NCBI GenBank assembly: GCA_024180945.1
Contig: JAKSGN010000007.1
Span: 3,038,001 to 3,102,000, forward strand
Source of the DNA: Macrophomina tecta
Lineage: Eukaryota; Ascomycota; Dothideomycetes; Botryosphaeriales; Botryosphaeriaceae
Direction: 5' to 3'
DNA length: 64,000 nucleotides
Below, in pieces: positions 10,953 to 22,707 of the stretch. The position numbers were made by a program, and so were the translations under genes. The notes below the pieces were generated by a model, which was not told the DNA's origin, did no database searches, and was given only the letters and a program-made list of their open reading frames with translations. Position 1 is the first letter of the stretch, and each line of letters opens with the position of its first letter.

Positions 10953-12396
10953 GCGTCAGACATGGTGTAGGTCGGTCTGGGTAAGCCTCCCCACTCTGTC
11001 GCGAAGCAAACTATGCGTTCTCCCCTTTTGTACCATTATTTAATCACCACATATAGATAGATCTACCAATGTCTTCTTTCGATCTACGCAATACAGACAC
11101 TGCTTTCAAACAATAGGAACAAGGAGGTTCTGTTTACATCATAAGATCTCGAGTAATGAAATGTATACAATATTGGCTCATGGCGGAATGGGCTTTAGAA
11201 GGCGCTTGAATGGCTTGCGGTAGGGAAGAAGCCTTGGGAAACAGCGTCAAAACATGCTGCTCTAACATTGTGGCAGTTGCACATGAGCCTGGTCATGTCT
11301 TGGGGATGTGAAAAATCCAGTCACCCTCCCCGAACTCTGCACACATGACCAAGAGGCTGCATCAGAAGCCGACAACTTACCCATGTTCGCACCCAGGCAA
11401 CCCACGGCGCACAGGGCATTGAAAGCAGCGGTGAAGGGCAGGGGAAACGGGCGATTGCGTTGCCCTTTCCTCGTGAGCGGCCTGATCGTAGTCCGTTCGT
11501 GGGTGCAGCGCGCCGCTGGCCTTATTAATCAAGCATTGAAAACTTCAAATACATCCACTGCCACAGTGTTCAACTTCTAAGTGAGGGTCGTTCCAAGTCT
11601 GTTGATGGCAAGCTAACGTTCTGATCCTCGATCTTCGTCTTGCTGCCAGAAGGTATTCTCAACTCTGAACCAAAATAACCAATGCCTCTCATCCTCTCCG
11701 GTCTAGAAAAACCGCTCACATGCATAGCAACTTTGCAGGAAACAGAATAAACATGATCGGCCTAGCAGAGGCCCCCTTCAAACGCCGGGTTGCGTTCGAC
11801 ATCTCACTTCGCTGCGTCTCTTAGCCACTGGGTATCATGTGCTATTTAGGAGAGCGGGCAGCAGAGGCAGCAGGGGTCACAGGGGCGCTAAGTGCCGTGC
11901 CTGCAAATACAAGGCGTAGGAAACATGATGCGGCCAAGCTAGCGGAAATTCTGATGCTGGGCAACGACGTCCACGCGTGGTGGGCGTAGCGCCACAGAGC
12001 GCGCTGCGCATCATTCTGGGCCTATCATGCAAGAGTTCGTCGCGCGAAAAGAGGTAAGCTGACTTCTTGCTTCGTTTCGCGCGCCCTCCAAACCCGCGAT
12101 GAGACCGGGGAAAGGCTGGGTTACTGCAGGCCACCAAGCAGCCCGCCAGCTTGTGACGAGGGGTGGATGCAGTCCGTTCCCCGGCAAAACCCAGGCTGCT
12201 CTTCCATGAAATGCGTAAGTGATTGATTCGGCTTGATTTTTTGTTCGCCGCTGTCGAGCCATGTACTGCGATATAAATCCAAGCTGAATCCCATGTCTTC
12301 TCTGCTTTAGTCAGGCTCCATCCAGCAACTGAAAGGCCTTAGCTATTGCTCCGTTTCGCCCATTCCAATTCCAGTTGCACGAACCCTTGTTCAATC
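10953..12396. other. Gene-poor interval
   Basis: About 1.4 kb after the monooxygenase. Short ORFs are present, but none has motif content or phase-consistent splicing. The only clear signal is a TATA-like site at 12272. Confidence 0.4.
12272..12277 (+). promoter_or_regulatory. TATA-like box
   Basis: TATAAA in the context GATATAAATCC, about 120 bases before the putative small ORF at 12397. It may be its core promoter; alone it proves nothing. Confidence 0.3.
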
Positions 12397-12674
12397 ATGT
12401 CACAAACCTGTAAGCTCCTCAGCGGCAATGTGACGCCAGACCGTGCTAACACTGGCTGAAGACTCTACAGAAGGAAAACTCCACCACATCGGCCAGCTGC
12501 TCGACGGGATGGTCCAACAAGGCTATCCTAGCCTTGGTGGCTGCCATAATCATGATAGTCATCCCATTTGCTACGTATGCGATCCGTCATGGCACTCGGT
12601 GTCTCTTGTTCCAGCAATCAGGACTGCCAATGTTTGACTATCCTCCCAGTCAGCTCAACCTCAAGTGCATGTAG
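12397..12674 (+). CDS. Possible small single-pass membrane protein (tentative)
   Basis: A tentative two-exon model, 12397-12429 and 12471-12674, gives 78 residues. A Ser/Thr-rich segment is followed by one strongly hydrophobic stretch, KAILALVAAIIMIVIPFATY, then basic IRHGTR, the profile of a tail- or signal-anchored small protein. The 41-base intron has GCTAAC and TACAG, but its donor GTGACG is poor. A better donor (GTAAGC at 12410) puts a stop straight after the join. A TATA-like site lies 120 bases upstream. It may equally be the remnant of a larger gene. No family is recognised. Confidence 0.33.
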
Positions 12675-13396
12675 TGAGCATAGGATCACTGAAAGCCATA
12701 GAGAGTTCGTCGGGATGTAGAGCCGGGCCTGCCCTTAACCCCCCCCTCCCTTCTTTTTTTTCTTTTATTTTTTCCATTTCGACTCACCCTTCGAGGCTTC
12801 TTTAAGGGAACCTCTTGAGTGGCAAGAGTTATCAGCCTTGCGGATGCGCCGGCCCTATGAAGAATACGTGGGCGAGTAAGGTTCTGGTGCTTTCATCTTG
12901 CTGTATGTTGGCGGGCAAGAATATGAGAAGCTCCTGTTAGTGCATTTTCTCCCTATTTTTGTGAACGCTCCAGCCCATACGCGCTTACTAACTTGTCAAT
13001 ATACACCATGCCGGGGTGGGGAGTACATATGGCTGCTAAAGAAACTCTATATCAGAGTGGAGCTCTGTCTTGTCAAAAAAAAAAAAAAAAATATTAGCAA
13101 TCTCAGAGCGGGCAAACGGTGCTTCGCATCTCCCAGGAATTTCAGGAGCAAATCTAAGGTGGAGCCATGGACGAGTATTATTTTGTCATTTCATTAGCGC
13201 GGCCTGAAGCGCCTCTCTATGTGGACCCACGAAGCTCCAGATACCATGAACCATGAGCCATGATGATACATGCACGCAAAGCCCTCTTTTCGTCCGGGGG
13301 CACGTTATGAACCATTTCCACTTGAACTTGCATCCCGCTGATCTCAACCACTCAAAGCCATTAGATCGCATCTAAAAGGGTGCAGCAGACAATCTT
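12675..13396. other. Intergenic, A/T-tract containing
   Basis: About 720 bases with a C/T homopolymeric stretch near 12739-12775 and a poly-A run near 13074-13091. The rightmost part should be the 3' UTR of RPN9. No gene is seen. Confidence 0.4.
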
Positions 13397-14665
13397 CTAA
13401 GCAGCCCACACATCCTTGCCGACACCCTCGATCCAGTTGCCCAGCTGGTTGACGCTCGAATCCCAGTCCCTCAGCCTCGTCCTCATACCCTCAATCTGCT
13501 TCATATCCAAGACCTTCGGCTGCACCCAGTTGATCTTCGCAACCTGGTCGACCTGATCAATTGTTCCCTTCAGCAAACCCAAGCTCAATGCCTTCATGAT
13601 CAGATGTTCGATTTGGTCGATAGGAACCTTCGTCTCCTGGGAGATGGCCTGGAAGGTCATAGCGCGGTCCTGAGGCGGGCGGCGGAAGACGGTCTCAGTG
13701 AGGGCTGCCAGAGAAATCTTCTGGTAGAGGAACTGTTGGTGCTCCTTGAGCAGATTGTTCTTGGAAATGTTTCCGGAGAGGACGTCGTAGGCGGCCAAAT
13801 CGCCACGATTGAAGGCAAAGAGGAGGTCGCGCAGCCACGCGTGAGGGGTATTCGTGAGGGAGTCGAGGATGGGATGGAGGAGCAACTCGCCGAAGTTGTA
13901 GATGGAATCGGAAACAAGGGCAGCGATGCTCAAGTCGTAGGCGCGCTGCATCGTCTCCTCGCGGGGAAGCTCGGAAATATCGACGCAGGCAAGGAAGAGG
14001 AGAGCATTCTTGTAATACGCAGCAAATTCGTGTTGCGACTAACCACGTCAGCTTCGTCATTCACGGTTGCGACGGAGGCAGTACCTTGTAGTATTCCGCG
14101 TTGACACGGTAGAAAGAGGCGTGTACTACCGTCTCCACAGTATCGAAGGAATCCAAGATGCGCTCGCTCTCATCAAGCTTCTTCCGCGAGTCAGGGAAGT
14201 CGCGAAGCTGTAGTTGAACGCTGGCCGCGGCGACGGTGGCGTAGACGTATGCATCTTGGGAGGCGGGCTTGTTGACCTTGTCGGCAAGGCTCTGGAGGAA
14301 GGCAAGACGCTCCTTGTCATCTACAATGCCAGCATTAGCCTCCAGCACACCAAACGCAAGCTCATATGTCTAATATTACCCTTGAACTGCGATGCGGCAC
14401 TCAGGCCCAGAGTCACGAGCTTCAGCTGGTTGATCTTGTCGGCGAAGGTGCGCACGAAGGTGTTGAAGAGGTTTATCCGCTGGGGGGCGCTCTGGGGGTG
14501 GCTATAGTATTCGATCAGGGTGTTGGTGAGTTCATGCCACAGCTTCCGCTCCCAGTAGTCTTCGAAGTTGAGGAAGAAGGGCTGCAGGTCATCGGGAGCG
14601 GCGTCGCGCTGCTCGGCGAGGTAGTCGGGGATCATCTCCAGGTCTTTGGCCGTGGGTCCAGCCAT
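13397..14665 (-). CDS. RPN9: 26S proteasome regulatory subunit Rpn9 (PSMD13)
   Basis: Non-ATPase lid subunit of the 19S regulatory particle. Exons 14665-14380, 14320-14085 and 14038-13397 join in phase to 387 residues, the usual length. The introns are 59 and 46 bases long. The N-terminal half is TPR-like helical (YLAEQRDAAPDDLQPFF, FEDYWERKLWHELT). The C-terminal half is the PCI domain, with HAWLRDLLFAFNRGDLAAYD, ISLAALTETVFRRPPQDR, QISQETKVPIDQIEHLIMKA and the conserved ending around INWVQPKVLD. The start at 14665 is the first ATG of the family-like MAGPTAKDLEMIPDYL beginning. It is divergent from the complex I subunit gene over a 310-base gap. A TCTGCCACC at 14813-14821 is one base off the yeast proteasome control element, which is suggestive only. 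Confidence 0.95.
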
Positions 14666-14975
14666 GGTGGGCGAGAGTGCGGGAGGAGGGACGGATGGGC
14701 GGGCGGGAGGATGCGAGAGTTGAGAGCTGGGTGTTTGTGATGCGTTGGAGGTGCTGAGGTTGGTGATGTCGGTGCCGGTGGAGCTGCGGCGAGCTTCGCG
14801 CGCCAGGGCCGCTCTGCCACCACTGCAGCTGCCAACCCAATGAGCTCGCCGGTATTCGGGCTGACTGTATCTCCGGCCGCCGACGAGCCCGGCCAAGCCC
14901 AGAGCATCAACCATCTGCGAGTCCTCCGCACTGCTAACCACCATCCCGCCGCTCTCCGCTCTCTCACCCCGCACC
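14666..14975. promoter_or_regulatory. Bidirectional promoter RPN9 / NUO-40
   Basis: A 310-base gap between divergent start codons, so both 5' leaders and promoters must lie here. No TATA box is visible. A PACE-like TCTGCCACC lies at 14813-14821. Confidence 0.5.
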
Positions 14976-16412
14976 ATGGCCCTCGCAAGGAGCTGCTCCG
15001 GGCCCAGCGCCAGCCTGGCCAAGGCATTGGCTGCTCCTCGCCTCTCCGCCCCCTTCGCCCGTCCCGCCCGCCGCGCCGTCCACGATGTTGCGATCACTCG
15101 CACAGGCAAGCCCATCATTAGGATACCTGGTGGCAGGTGAGCTCTGAGCCTGCGTGATCCTGAGTCCTGGAGCTTGAGCTGACATCAAACCAAATAGGTC
15201 ATCGCTCGGAGGTTCGAACCACGCATAACCCACCGTTCCGTACCAATGCGACTAACTCCTTCGCAAGGCCACACCGCAACCGTCTTCGGCGCCACCGGAT
15301 TTCTGGGCAGATATATCGTCAACAGGCTGGGTGCGAACCCCCACCAAAAGTTCCATAGCACAGGTGCTGATTCGTGGGCTTCACAGCACGCCAGGGTGTT
15401 ACCGTTGTCGTTCCTTTCCGGGAGGAGATGGCCAAGCGTCACCTGAAGGTTGCCGGTGACCTCGGCAGAGTTGTCTTCATTGTAAGGCCTTTCAATATGC
15501 GTGGAATAGTGTCTTCGTTAATAAGCGGATAGGAATACGACCTGCGCAACACCCAATCAATTGAGGAGAGCGTCAGGCACTCAGACATTGTTTACAACCT
15601 GGTCGGCCGCGACTACCCCACCAAGTCAGTTACCAGCACGAGATGCGCCTGGAACATCATATTCACAGTCTTATAGGAACTTCGACCTCGAGGATGTTCA
15701 TGTTGAGGGTGCTGAGCGCATTGCCGAGGCCGTTGCAAAGTACGATGTCGACCGCTTTGTGCACGTCTCTTCTTACAACGCAAACAAGAACTCGCCCTCT
15801 GAGTTCTTTCGGACCAAGGCCCGCGGCGAGGAGGTTGTGCGCAGCATCTACCCTGAGACTACCATCGTCCGCCCGGCGCCCATGTTCGGCGCTGAGGACC
15901 GTCTTTTGAACCGGCTGGCCGGTCCTACCAACTTCATCACCTCGAACAACATGGAGGAGCGTTACTGGCCAGTGCACGCCATCGACGTCGGCATGGCCCT
16001 CGAGTACATGCTGCACAACGACAGCACTGCCTCTGAGACGTACGAGCTGTACGGCCCCACCAACTACAGCACCGCCGAGCTGGCCGAAATGGTCTCCAAG
16101 GAAATCCTCAAGCACCGCCGCCACATCAACGTGCCCAAGAAGGTTCTCCAGCCTATCGTCGAGATCCTCAACAAGGCCCTGTGGTGGCCCATCTCCTCGC
16201 GCGACCAGGTTGAGCGCGAGTTCATCAACCAGGAGATCGACCCCACCGCCAAGACCTTCAAGGACCTTGACATCGAGCCTGTCGAGATCAAGAGCCTCCT
16301 CTACCACTATCTCAAGAGCTACCGCAGCTCTACCTACTACGACCTGCCCCCTCAGACCGAGCGCGAGAAGCGCGAGGAGCGCAAGTACCTCCACGTCCTC
16401 GACGACCAGTGA
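14976..16412 (+). CDS. Mitochondrial complex I 40 kDa subunit (NUO-40 / NDUFA9)
   Basis: Accessory subunit of NADH:ubiquinone oxidoreductase related to short-chain dehydrogenases. Six exons were joined by phase: 14976-15136, 15198-15211, 15268-15330, 15387-15481, 15533-15624 and 15677-16412 (386 residues). Exon 2 is only 14 bases, yet is needed to give RSSLGGHTATVFGATG. The N-terminus is rich in Ala, Arg and Ser, a mitochondrial presequence. The NADPH-binding motif is GATGFLGRYIVNRL; further family blocks are PFREEMAKRHLKVAGDLG, YPTKNFDLEDVHVEG, HVSSYNANKNSPSEFFRTKARGE and RPAPMFG. The protein ends KYLHVLDDQ, as in the Neurospora protein as I recall it. The five introns are 51-61 bases. Confidence 0.95.
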
Positions 16413-17155
16413 TTCCACCTTTTTCCTTGCGTCCTTTTGAAAGCCCCTTTTGAAGTTTCCAGAGTTGGTAGGGTTCAGCGCCAAAGAAAGAAGATGGGGA
16501 GAGAAGAACAACTTCGTGTGTTGTGTATATAAAGCAAGGCTAGCGCAGTTTCTGGCTGCCCTGTACTTGTAGCTGGCGGGTATACAGGCGAAATGAAAGC
16601 TGCAAAAAGATGAGGATGTGTTCTATCGAGTCGTCCTGTGAACTACACTCAGAGAGCACGCGAAATGGCACAGGGTCAATAGGCTTGCACGAAGTGTTGA
16701 ATGAAACTGGCCAATGCGGTTGATCAAAATCAAGAAAAGGCTTCGATGCTCACGCCCCTCAACGAGTCTCTCGAATTATCCTCGCCTCAATATGTTGACG
16801 GAAACGCCCGAGCGCTTATGCCGATTCGAATTAGACAAAACAAAGATAGCTGGACCGTAGTCCAGTGGATTCCCCCATGGATAACCATCCTTCCCAAAAA
16901 TCCATGACCTCCGCAACATCTTACCGATGTCTCTCCAGTGGTAGACAATAAACTAACAACACGGTGCAAGTGAAAGGGGCAAAAAAAAGAAAGCAATAAA
17001 CAGAATGAACGCCCCTACCCTAGCCTCGACCCGCGAACCAAAAAGCGTAGCGAAGGAGTTCAGACCCAGAAAGAAAGAAAGAAAGGAAGATAAAACTACG
17101 GGCTACGTTCGGCAGTAGAGGAAGAACAGAAATCAAGACATTCCGGGACGTCTAA
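16413..17155. other. Convergent 3' interval
   Basis: About 740 bases between the ends of the NDUFA9 and UBP8 genes. It is A-rich in places (16980-17100). The 3' UTRs of both genes are expected here and no gene is seen. Confidence 0.5.
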
Positions 17156-19033
17156 TCAACCCTCCAAACTCCTCACCACGTATACGAGCAGGTACGCCTC
17201 GGCCCTGAGCACGTCGGCCTCGCTCGCGAGCACGACCTTGCTGTCGTCGAAGAGAAACCAGTCGCCGTTCTTGCGCGCGTAGCTGACATAATGGCCCGAG
17301 TCGATCTTGCCCTTGTGCACGATGACGCTGGCGAGCTCGTACATGCAGGTGGGGATGGGGAGCAGGCCCTTCGCATCCTTACTCGCGGTGCCGTTAGCCG
17401 TCGCATCTTTAGGTGAGGAGGCGCGGCCGCGGGTGGTGTAGGGGTACAGGTCGAGGGAGAGCGGGAAGGCGATTTTGGTCTCGAGCTTAGTGGAGGTGGA
17501 TTTGGAGGTCTCGAAGCGCTTGAGGTGGATGGGCAAAACGGGGGGCAGCTTCTTGATGCTGAGCTGTTTGGTGGCATTCTGCTGGGTGCCACCGCACTTC
17601 TCACACGAGTAATCAGCCGCGGGGAGCTTCTCCTTGGCCGTGAAGCGGTCGAGGCAATCGCGCAGGTCAAGCGTCTGATTCTTCTCCGTCGACGATGAGT
17701 CGCCGCCCTCCAGCTTGCGCTTCTTTGCCTGCGAGCGCAGGTCGAGCGAGAGGTCCATGACCGGGTCGATTGCCGTTGTGACGTTGCGGCACTTGTCACA
17801 CGTAACGGTGCTCTGGAGCTTGCCGGAGAAGGTCTTGTGGATGAGACAGGCGCAGTCCCCCTCGCCGTCCTTTCCGTTGCTGTCCGTGCCGTCGTTTTCT
17901 TGGTGGAGGTTGTTGAGGATGAATTGCATGTATTCGTGAGCATCCTGCTGCGAATAGCCTGCCAGCGCCTAATTGATAATCAGCAGGGACCTCTTAAGTA
18001 CGAACACGAGGTGCAAAGGTGGTATCTCCATACCTGTGCGCCGGACCAGCTACCCAGCAGCATGTTTACGGCGCCGTATCCTTCAGTCTTCTCCAAAGAA
18101 TAGTATTCCGTGAATATCTCATCTAGGGCGCAGCTGGTGCACGCTTCTCTATCGCAATCCTTCGACAGGTGGCCCTCGCCCAGGTAGAACGCCTTTATGA
18201 ATGGATTGTGTATGAGACACTGCAGGATGACGCTCATGAAGCATGTCTGGCCCATATTATAGAGTCCTCGAAGGCCAATAGCGCGACATGGAGCGAAAGT
18301 AGAGTTCTGGGCGACGAGGCGGTGATCTTCGGGTGTCATGGTCTCTTCTAGTTTCCTCTTCTTGCGGCCTATCCAAGCCAGTCAGTCTGGCCTCGTCCTG
18401 CCGAACCTATGGACCAATTGACACTGACCTTGTAATAGTCGCACGTTCTCGAGCATCGGATCGTAAATGAAGTCCTTGCATTGCTGGCAGTAAACGCAAC
18501 CTTGCTTTGATTCCACAGCTGTTCACCAGAGTTCAGTAAACCGTCGCGCAAAGCCCATTACAGCGGGGGAGGACGCATACAGAAAGCATGCTTCTTCGCC
18601 TCAAAGTGTTCATCGCGCAGCTCAGCCGTGAAGACTCCGACGCACTGCAGGCACATGTACGTCGGCTTGAGCGAAAGGACGGGGCGACTGTCGCCGTTGA
18701 GGCTGGAACGGTGGGTCTGCGGTATTATGCTGTGGCGGTCGTGGATCGTATGGATAATGTTTGTGTACTGCTGCACCAGTACCTTGCGCCGCTCTGCGAA
18801 CAGCGGCTCGAGGTGTTCTGGATAGCAAGAGGCAAATGTCAGCTTGGCCAGAATTCAACCGACGGGAGCGCAAACGGCGCTCTAAGCGCTGCCGGAACCA
18901 CCGAAGTGTAGGACTCACCGCAGCCGTAGAGTATCTGGGGCAGGTTGCTCGTGCCGGTAAGAAGCTTGCCCTTCGTAATCTTCGCATTCGCGGCCGGTCC
19001 AGCCGATTTCGGGGTCACGGTGATGGTGTCCAT
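17156..19033 (-). CDS. UBP8: SAGA-complex ubiquitin hydrolase Ubp8 (USP22-like)
   Basis: Deubiquitinase that removes ubiquitin from histone H2B within SAGA. Exons 19033-18919, 18817-18581, 18518-18429, 18368-18034 and 17968-17156 give 529 residues, close to fungal Ubp8. The N-terminal ZnF-UBP domain (about 35-145) shows CLQCVGVF, HFEAKKHAFSVES and GCVYCQQCKDFIYD. The catalytic domain begins GLRGLYNMGQTCFMSVILQCL with the nucleophile Cys near 190, followed by YSQQDAHEYMQFILN. Paired CDKC and CEKC are the structural zinc site. SGHYVSYARKNGDWFLFDD holds the catalytic His near 485. The ATG at 19033 (CCACCATGG) is preferred over in-frame codons upstream. It is the same strand as CCR4 but separated by 1.3 kb. 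Confidence 0.93.
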
Positions 19034-20324
19034 GGTGGAAGGGAGGCGATGGTGAGGGGCTCCAAGTGATGCGAATGCCAGAGGATGGCGCGCGCTACAT
19101 GGCGCTCCTGCGAAGCAAGGTTGTGAGCGAGCTTGTGCGCGGCGCGGAGGCAAGGCTGGTGGAGAAGTCCAGTGTCAGATAGTAGAGTCGCATTAGCGCG
19201 CAGTAGACGAGGGACCTGCATGAGTCGCCGCCGATCCACTATGGCGGATCTCATCACGGCTGAACCCGCGTCCACTTTATCCGCTTTCCGTCACCTCCCC
19301 GCTCGCGACCGCTTTCTATACATGGTTGGTGCAGCCGATATGTACCAATGACTGCTCCTGTCAACAAAAAATGGCAAAAGCTCAAGGTCATCACTCGATA
19401 ACTCAGTCGTGGTCGACGAATACCCAGTTTCCCCACAGAGCTCGATGCGTCTTCGGCAGTGGTTCGTGGCTCGCCTCTGTAAATCCCCAATTTCCGGTCA
19501 GACATCACAGCATGCTCGACGAAAGGATGGTTCGACGCCGTCTAATTCCGGAGACGGCGCATGTGGACTCGCCATAAGGGCGAACAAACTACCTAGTACA
19601 TCGTTACATGAAAAAAAGAAAGGGACGAAAGACTAGACGGACTCGTCGAACTACACCAAGAGAGGCGCACAACGCAATGCAAGAGAAGAACACCCTTATC
19701 CAGACCGTAAAACAATCAACCACAAAAATAAAGGACGCGGTTGGGCCGGCGTGAAACACGAATGCTGCCAGGCCACAAAGACAGACTACAGGCCAAGGCG
19801 GAAAACCGAAAAGACGGCAGTGAAATGACAATTCTGCGCCAGATTCCCCCGAGAAAGGTAGCAATGAGAAGATTGAGACGAACACTCTCTAGTCAAAACT
19901 GCTCAGCCGCCAGTGACCGGGTGAAGCTCGATAGGCAGCATGAGTGGGACAGGGACTGATTCGCAACAAATAGTTACCTCCAGATGCCCACACCGCACCA
20001 CAACGCCAACTAGAGTCGACCTCCATTCCCAAGCCTCTTTTTTTTTCGCGTTCGATGAAAATGACCGCTTGAATGCTTTGTCCAGCCTCCCATTCGTCCA
20101 TCCCTTGACCGCTAGCACCGGAGACTTGTGGAAGAGCAAACCCGCAAAGCATCAAAAACCAGTAACACCGCTTCGTTCATTCGGGAGTAAAGGCATTCGC
20201 TCATGACGATACGAATTCCCGTTGTACCGCAGCGCCATCCGTATGATACCCAACTGCTGGCCATACAATCCAGCGTGCTGAACCACCTGACATGCAAAAG
20301 AGGAAAATGGATCGTTGGACATGC
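19034..20324. other. Interval between UBP8 promoter and CCR4 3' end
   Basis: 1.3 kb upstream of UBP8 and downstream of CCR4. Several short ORFs exist, but none looks real. An A/G-rich stretch lies at 19610-19690. Confidence 0.45.
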
Positions 20325-22707
20325 CTAGCGACGATCCCGCTGCGGCCCAAAATCGGCTTCTACAGTCTTCCTCTCTTTCCGGCTTTTGAACACAAATTCC
20401 GCTAGCAATGCCAGGTGATCACTGGGGAAGTGGTAGTTCGGGAAACCAGGGACGCGCTGCATGTATTCCTTGTCCACTTCTCCCAGAAGACCAGTGGCAT
20501 TGAGCGCGTTCGTCGAGTAGAAGACGTAGTCGATGACTCCGGTAAATCCAGGCGTGTAGTTTGTGAAACTGAGCTCGCCAATGTTCGAGTAGCTTGACTT
20601 GAGACTGAAGGGGTGAGACATGCCCTGCTTCGTGAAGTGACCGTATTTGTAATTCCCAAGATCCGAATGGTCGCTGGAAAGAGAACCATGGGTAATCAAT
20701 TCGTACACTCCAGAGTCAGGAGTTGAGTTGAAATCACCACATAGAACCAATGGGATTTGCTGCGGCTCCGAGTACGTCATCGAAGGTGCTGGCTCCGGTA
20801 AGGGTTCTGCAGGCTCCTTTGAGTCATCGTCATCGCCATTGGCATACTTGTACACCGACTTGTCGCTGCATGATGGCCAATTGACGTATTTCTCCGCGAA
20901 TTTCTGGATCTGCTCCATGAGAATGGCGACCTGAATAACCTTGACATCCTTGAAGATGGGCTCCCAACAAACGTGCGAGTTGACGACCATGAGGCGAGCT
21001 CCAGTTTGGCGAACCTCGAAGAAGGCTGAAACAGCGATGTTGTCCTTGGGCATGACACGGTTAAAGATATCGTGCTCGCCTTTCATATCAGGTCGGTTGA
21101 TTGCCAACTTAGCAAAATCGAGGAGCTGTTTGTCGAGCAAGATGAACCTTAAGCGTATTAGCATATCCAGCAAAACAACGACGTGGATTTAAGGACACTC
21201 ACTTGCTGTTCTTGTAAAAGATGCAACAGCCGTCGACAAACTTAGCTTCCTTTTCAGTCATTGTCCTTGACCTCGACTTCTGCCAGTAGACACCTTTGTA
21301 GTCATCGTGGGCCAGCGCAGGACGGAAATACTCATGATAGCTATCGGAATCGATCTCTTGGAGACAGATAATATCTGGTTGGCGGCTACGGAGCTCCTGC
21401 AGTATGAGGTCTTTTCTGTGGTCCCACGATAATGCTCCAGAAGGCGTGTACCCGAAGTGAGATTGTGTGGCCATCCTGTCGCACAGGATGTTGTAGCTCA
21501 GGACTTGGAACTTCTCGTCCGCAGCGGCGGGGGTGTCGTCAAGCACAATCCAGTCACGTTCCGTGGGGGGTTCTGGTCCTACAAATTGGTCAGGGATAAA
21601 GTTCAGGCAATTGATCGAAATCGACTCACCCGGCGCTTGCTCGCGCAGGTATTTGATCAGTTCGGTCGTGCCATGTTCGACAATTATGCTCTTCAGCTGC
21701 TCGTCGAGGTTGGCGTTGCCCTCGATACCGAGCATTTCCAATTGATACAAGGAGCCCATTTCGTAGGGCAGGGTCTCAATGTTATTGTCGAAGAGCAAAA
21801 GCTCCCGAAGATTGACTAGCATACCGATCTCAGGGGGTAGCGTACGGAGCTCATTTAAGGATAGATCCAACTCCCTCAGGTTCCTGAGCTTTCCAACCGC
21901 GGAAGGAAGGAACGTGAGTTTGTTGAAGTTCAGATAAAGCTTAGTAAGGAAGGTATAGTCAAACAGAACCGGAGAGAGAACTTTGAGATTCTGGCCACCG
22001 AGATCCAGGGCCTTCCATATCTGCGAGTCATCCTTGTCGTCGACATTCGTGGTCCGATTGCGCCCTTCCTTCTCTGGCTCCTTTGCAACTCCATTTGCCT
22101 GTGCAGTCGTTACAGCCTTGTTCGTTGATGGGTGGTTACGCGCGTGCGAGTGGGATATAGTCATCTCCCGAGCGTGCTGCGCATACTGCAGCTGCAAACC
22201 CCAATGCTCATTCGGCGCCTTGGCGAGATTGCTATGTACGCTTCCCGGGGTGCCATTCTGTAGGTGATTGGCTCCGAAATGCGGCGTCGCGTTTGCCAAG
22301 GGACCGCTCGAGATGTTGTGCTGGTGGTTACCAAAGTTTGTCCCATGCGCGCCGTGAGCACCGTGGTCTTGATGTTGGGGGTGCTGGTGATTCTGATGCT
22401 GATGATTCTGGTGCTGTTGGAACTTGGCAAGATTCATTTGCATCGCAAAGCGCTGCTGAGAGTTGCCGTTCAGCATGCCGTGCTGCCCTTGCTGCGCATG
22501 CGTCTGGTTGTACATGCTGAAAGGATTGTGCGCAGGGGACTGCGGACCAGGCGAGCGTGTTGGCGAGGGGGTGTCGGGGTTAAAACCTATTCTACCACCA
22601 CTTGTGACCGGTGATCCTGTGCGGGTGAGGTTCCTCGGCAGGTGTGTCTGTTGGTTGAAATAGAACTGCCCGGCTCCCTGCTGGAACCGGTAAGGACCAT
22701 CGGCCAT
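20325..22707 (-). CDS. CCR4: CCR4-NOT deadenylase Ccr4
   Basis: Catalytic poly(A) exonuclease of the Ccr4-Not complex. Exons 22707-21203 and 21147-20325 join through a 55-base intron (GTGAGT, GCTAATA, AAG) to 775 residues. The N-terminal 230 residues are low complexity, with a Gln/His/Asn repeat near 105-125. Leucine-rich repeats follow (LYLNFNKLTFLPSAVGKL, LDLSLNELRTLPPEIG, LLLFDNNIETLPYEMG), which dock the Caf1 nuclease. The C-terminal half is an endonuclease/exonuclease/phosphatase domain with VLSYNILCDRMAT, IICLQEID (metal-binding Glu), LVVNSHVCWEP-like, LCGDFNSTPDSGVYE and FPSDHLALLAEF (catalytic His). All key residues are present. The order LRR then EEP separates it from nocturnin-type paralogues. 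Confidence 0.96.

Noticed and set aside
14813..14821. Proteasome control element upstream of RPN9
   Set aside because: It is one base off the yeast consensus and stands alone, so it was noted but not called as a site.
15211..15220. GGTTCGAACC, a tRNA B-box-like palindrome
   Set aside because: It lies across an exon/intron border of NUO-40. No A box, stems or terminator fit a tRNA around it.
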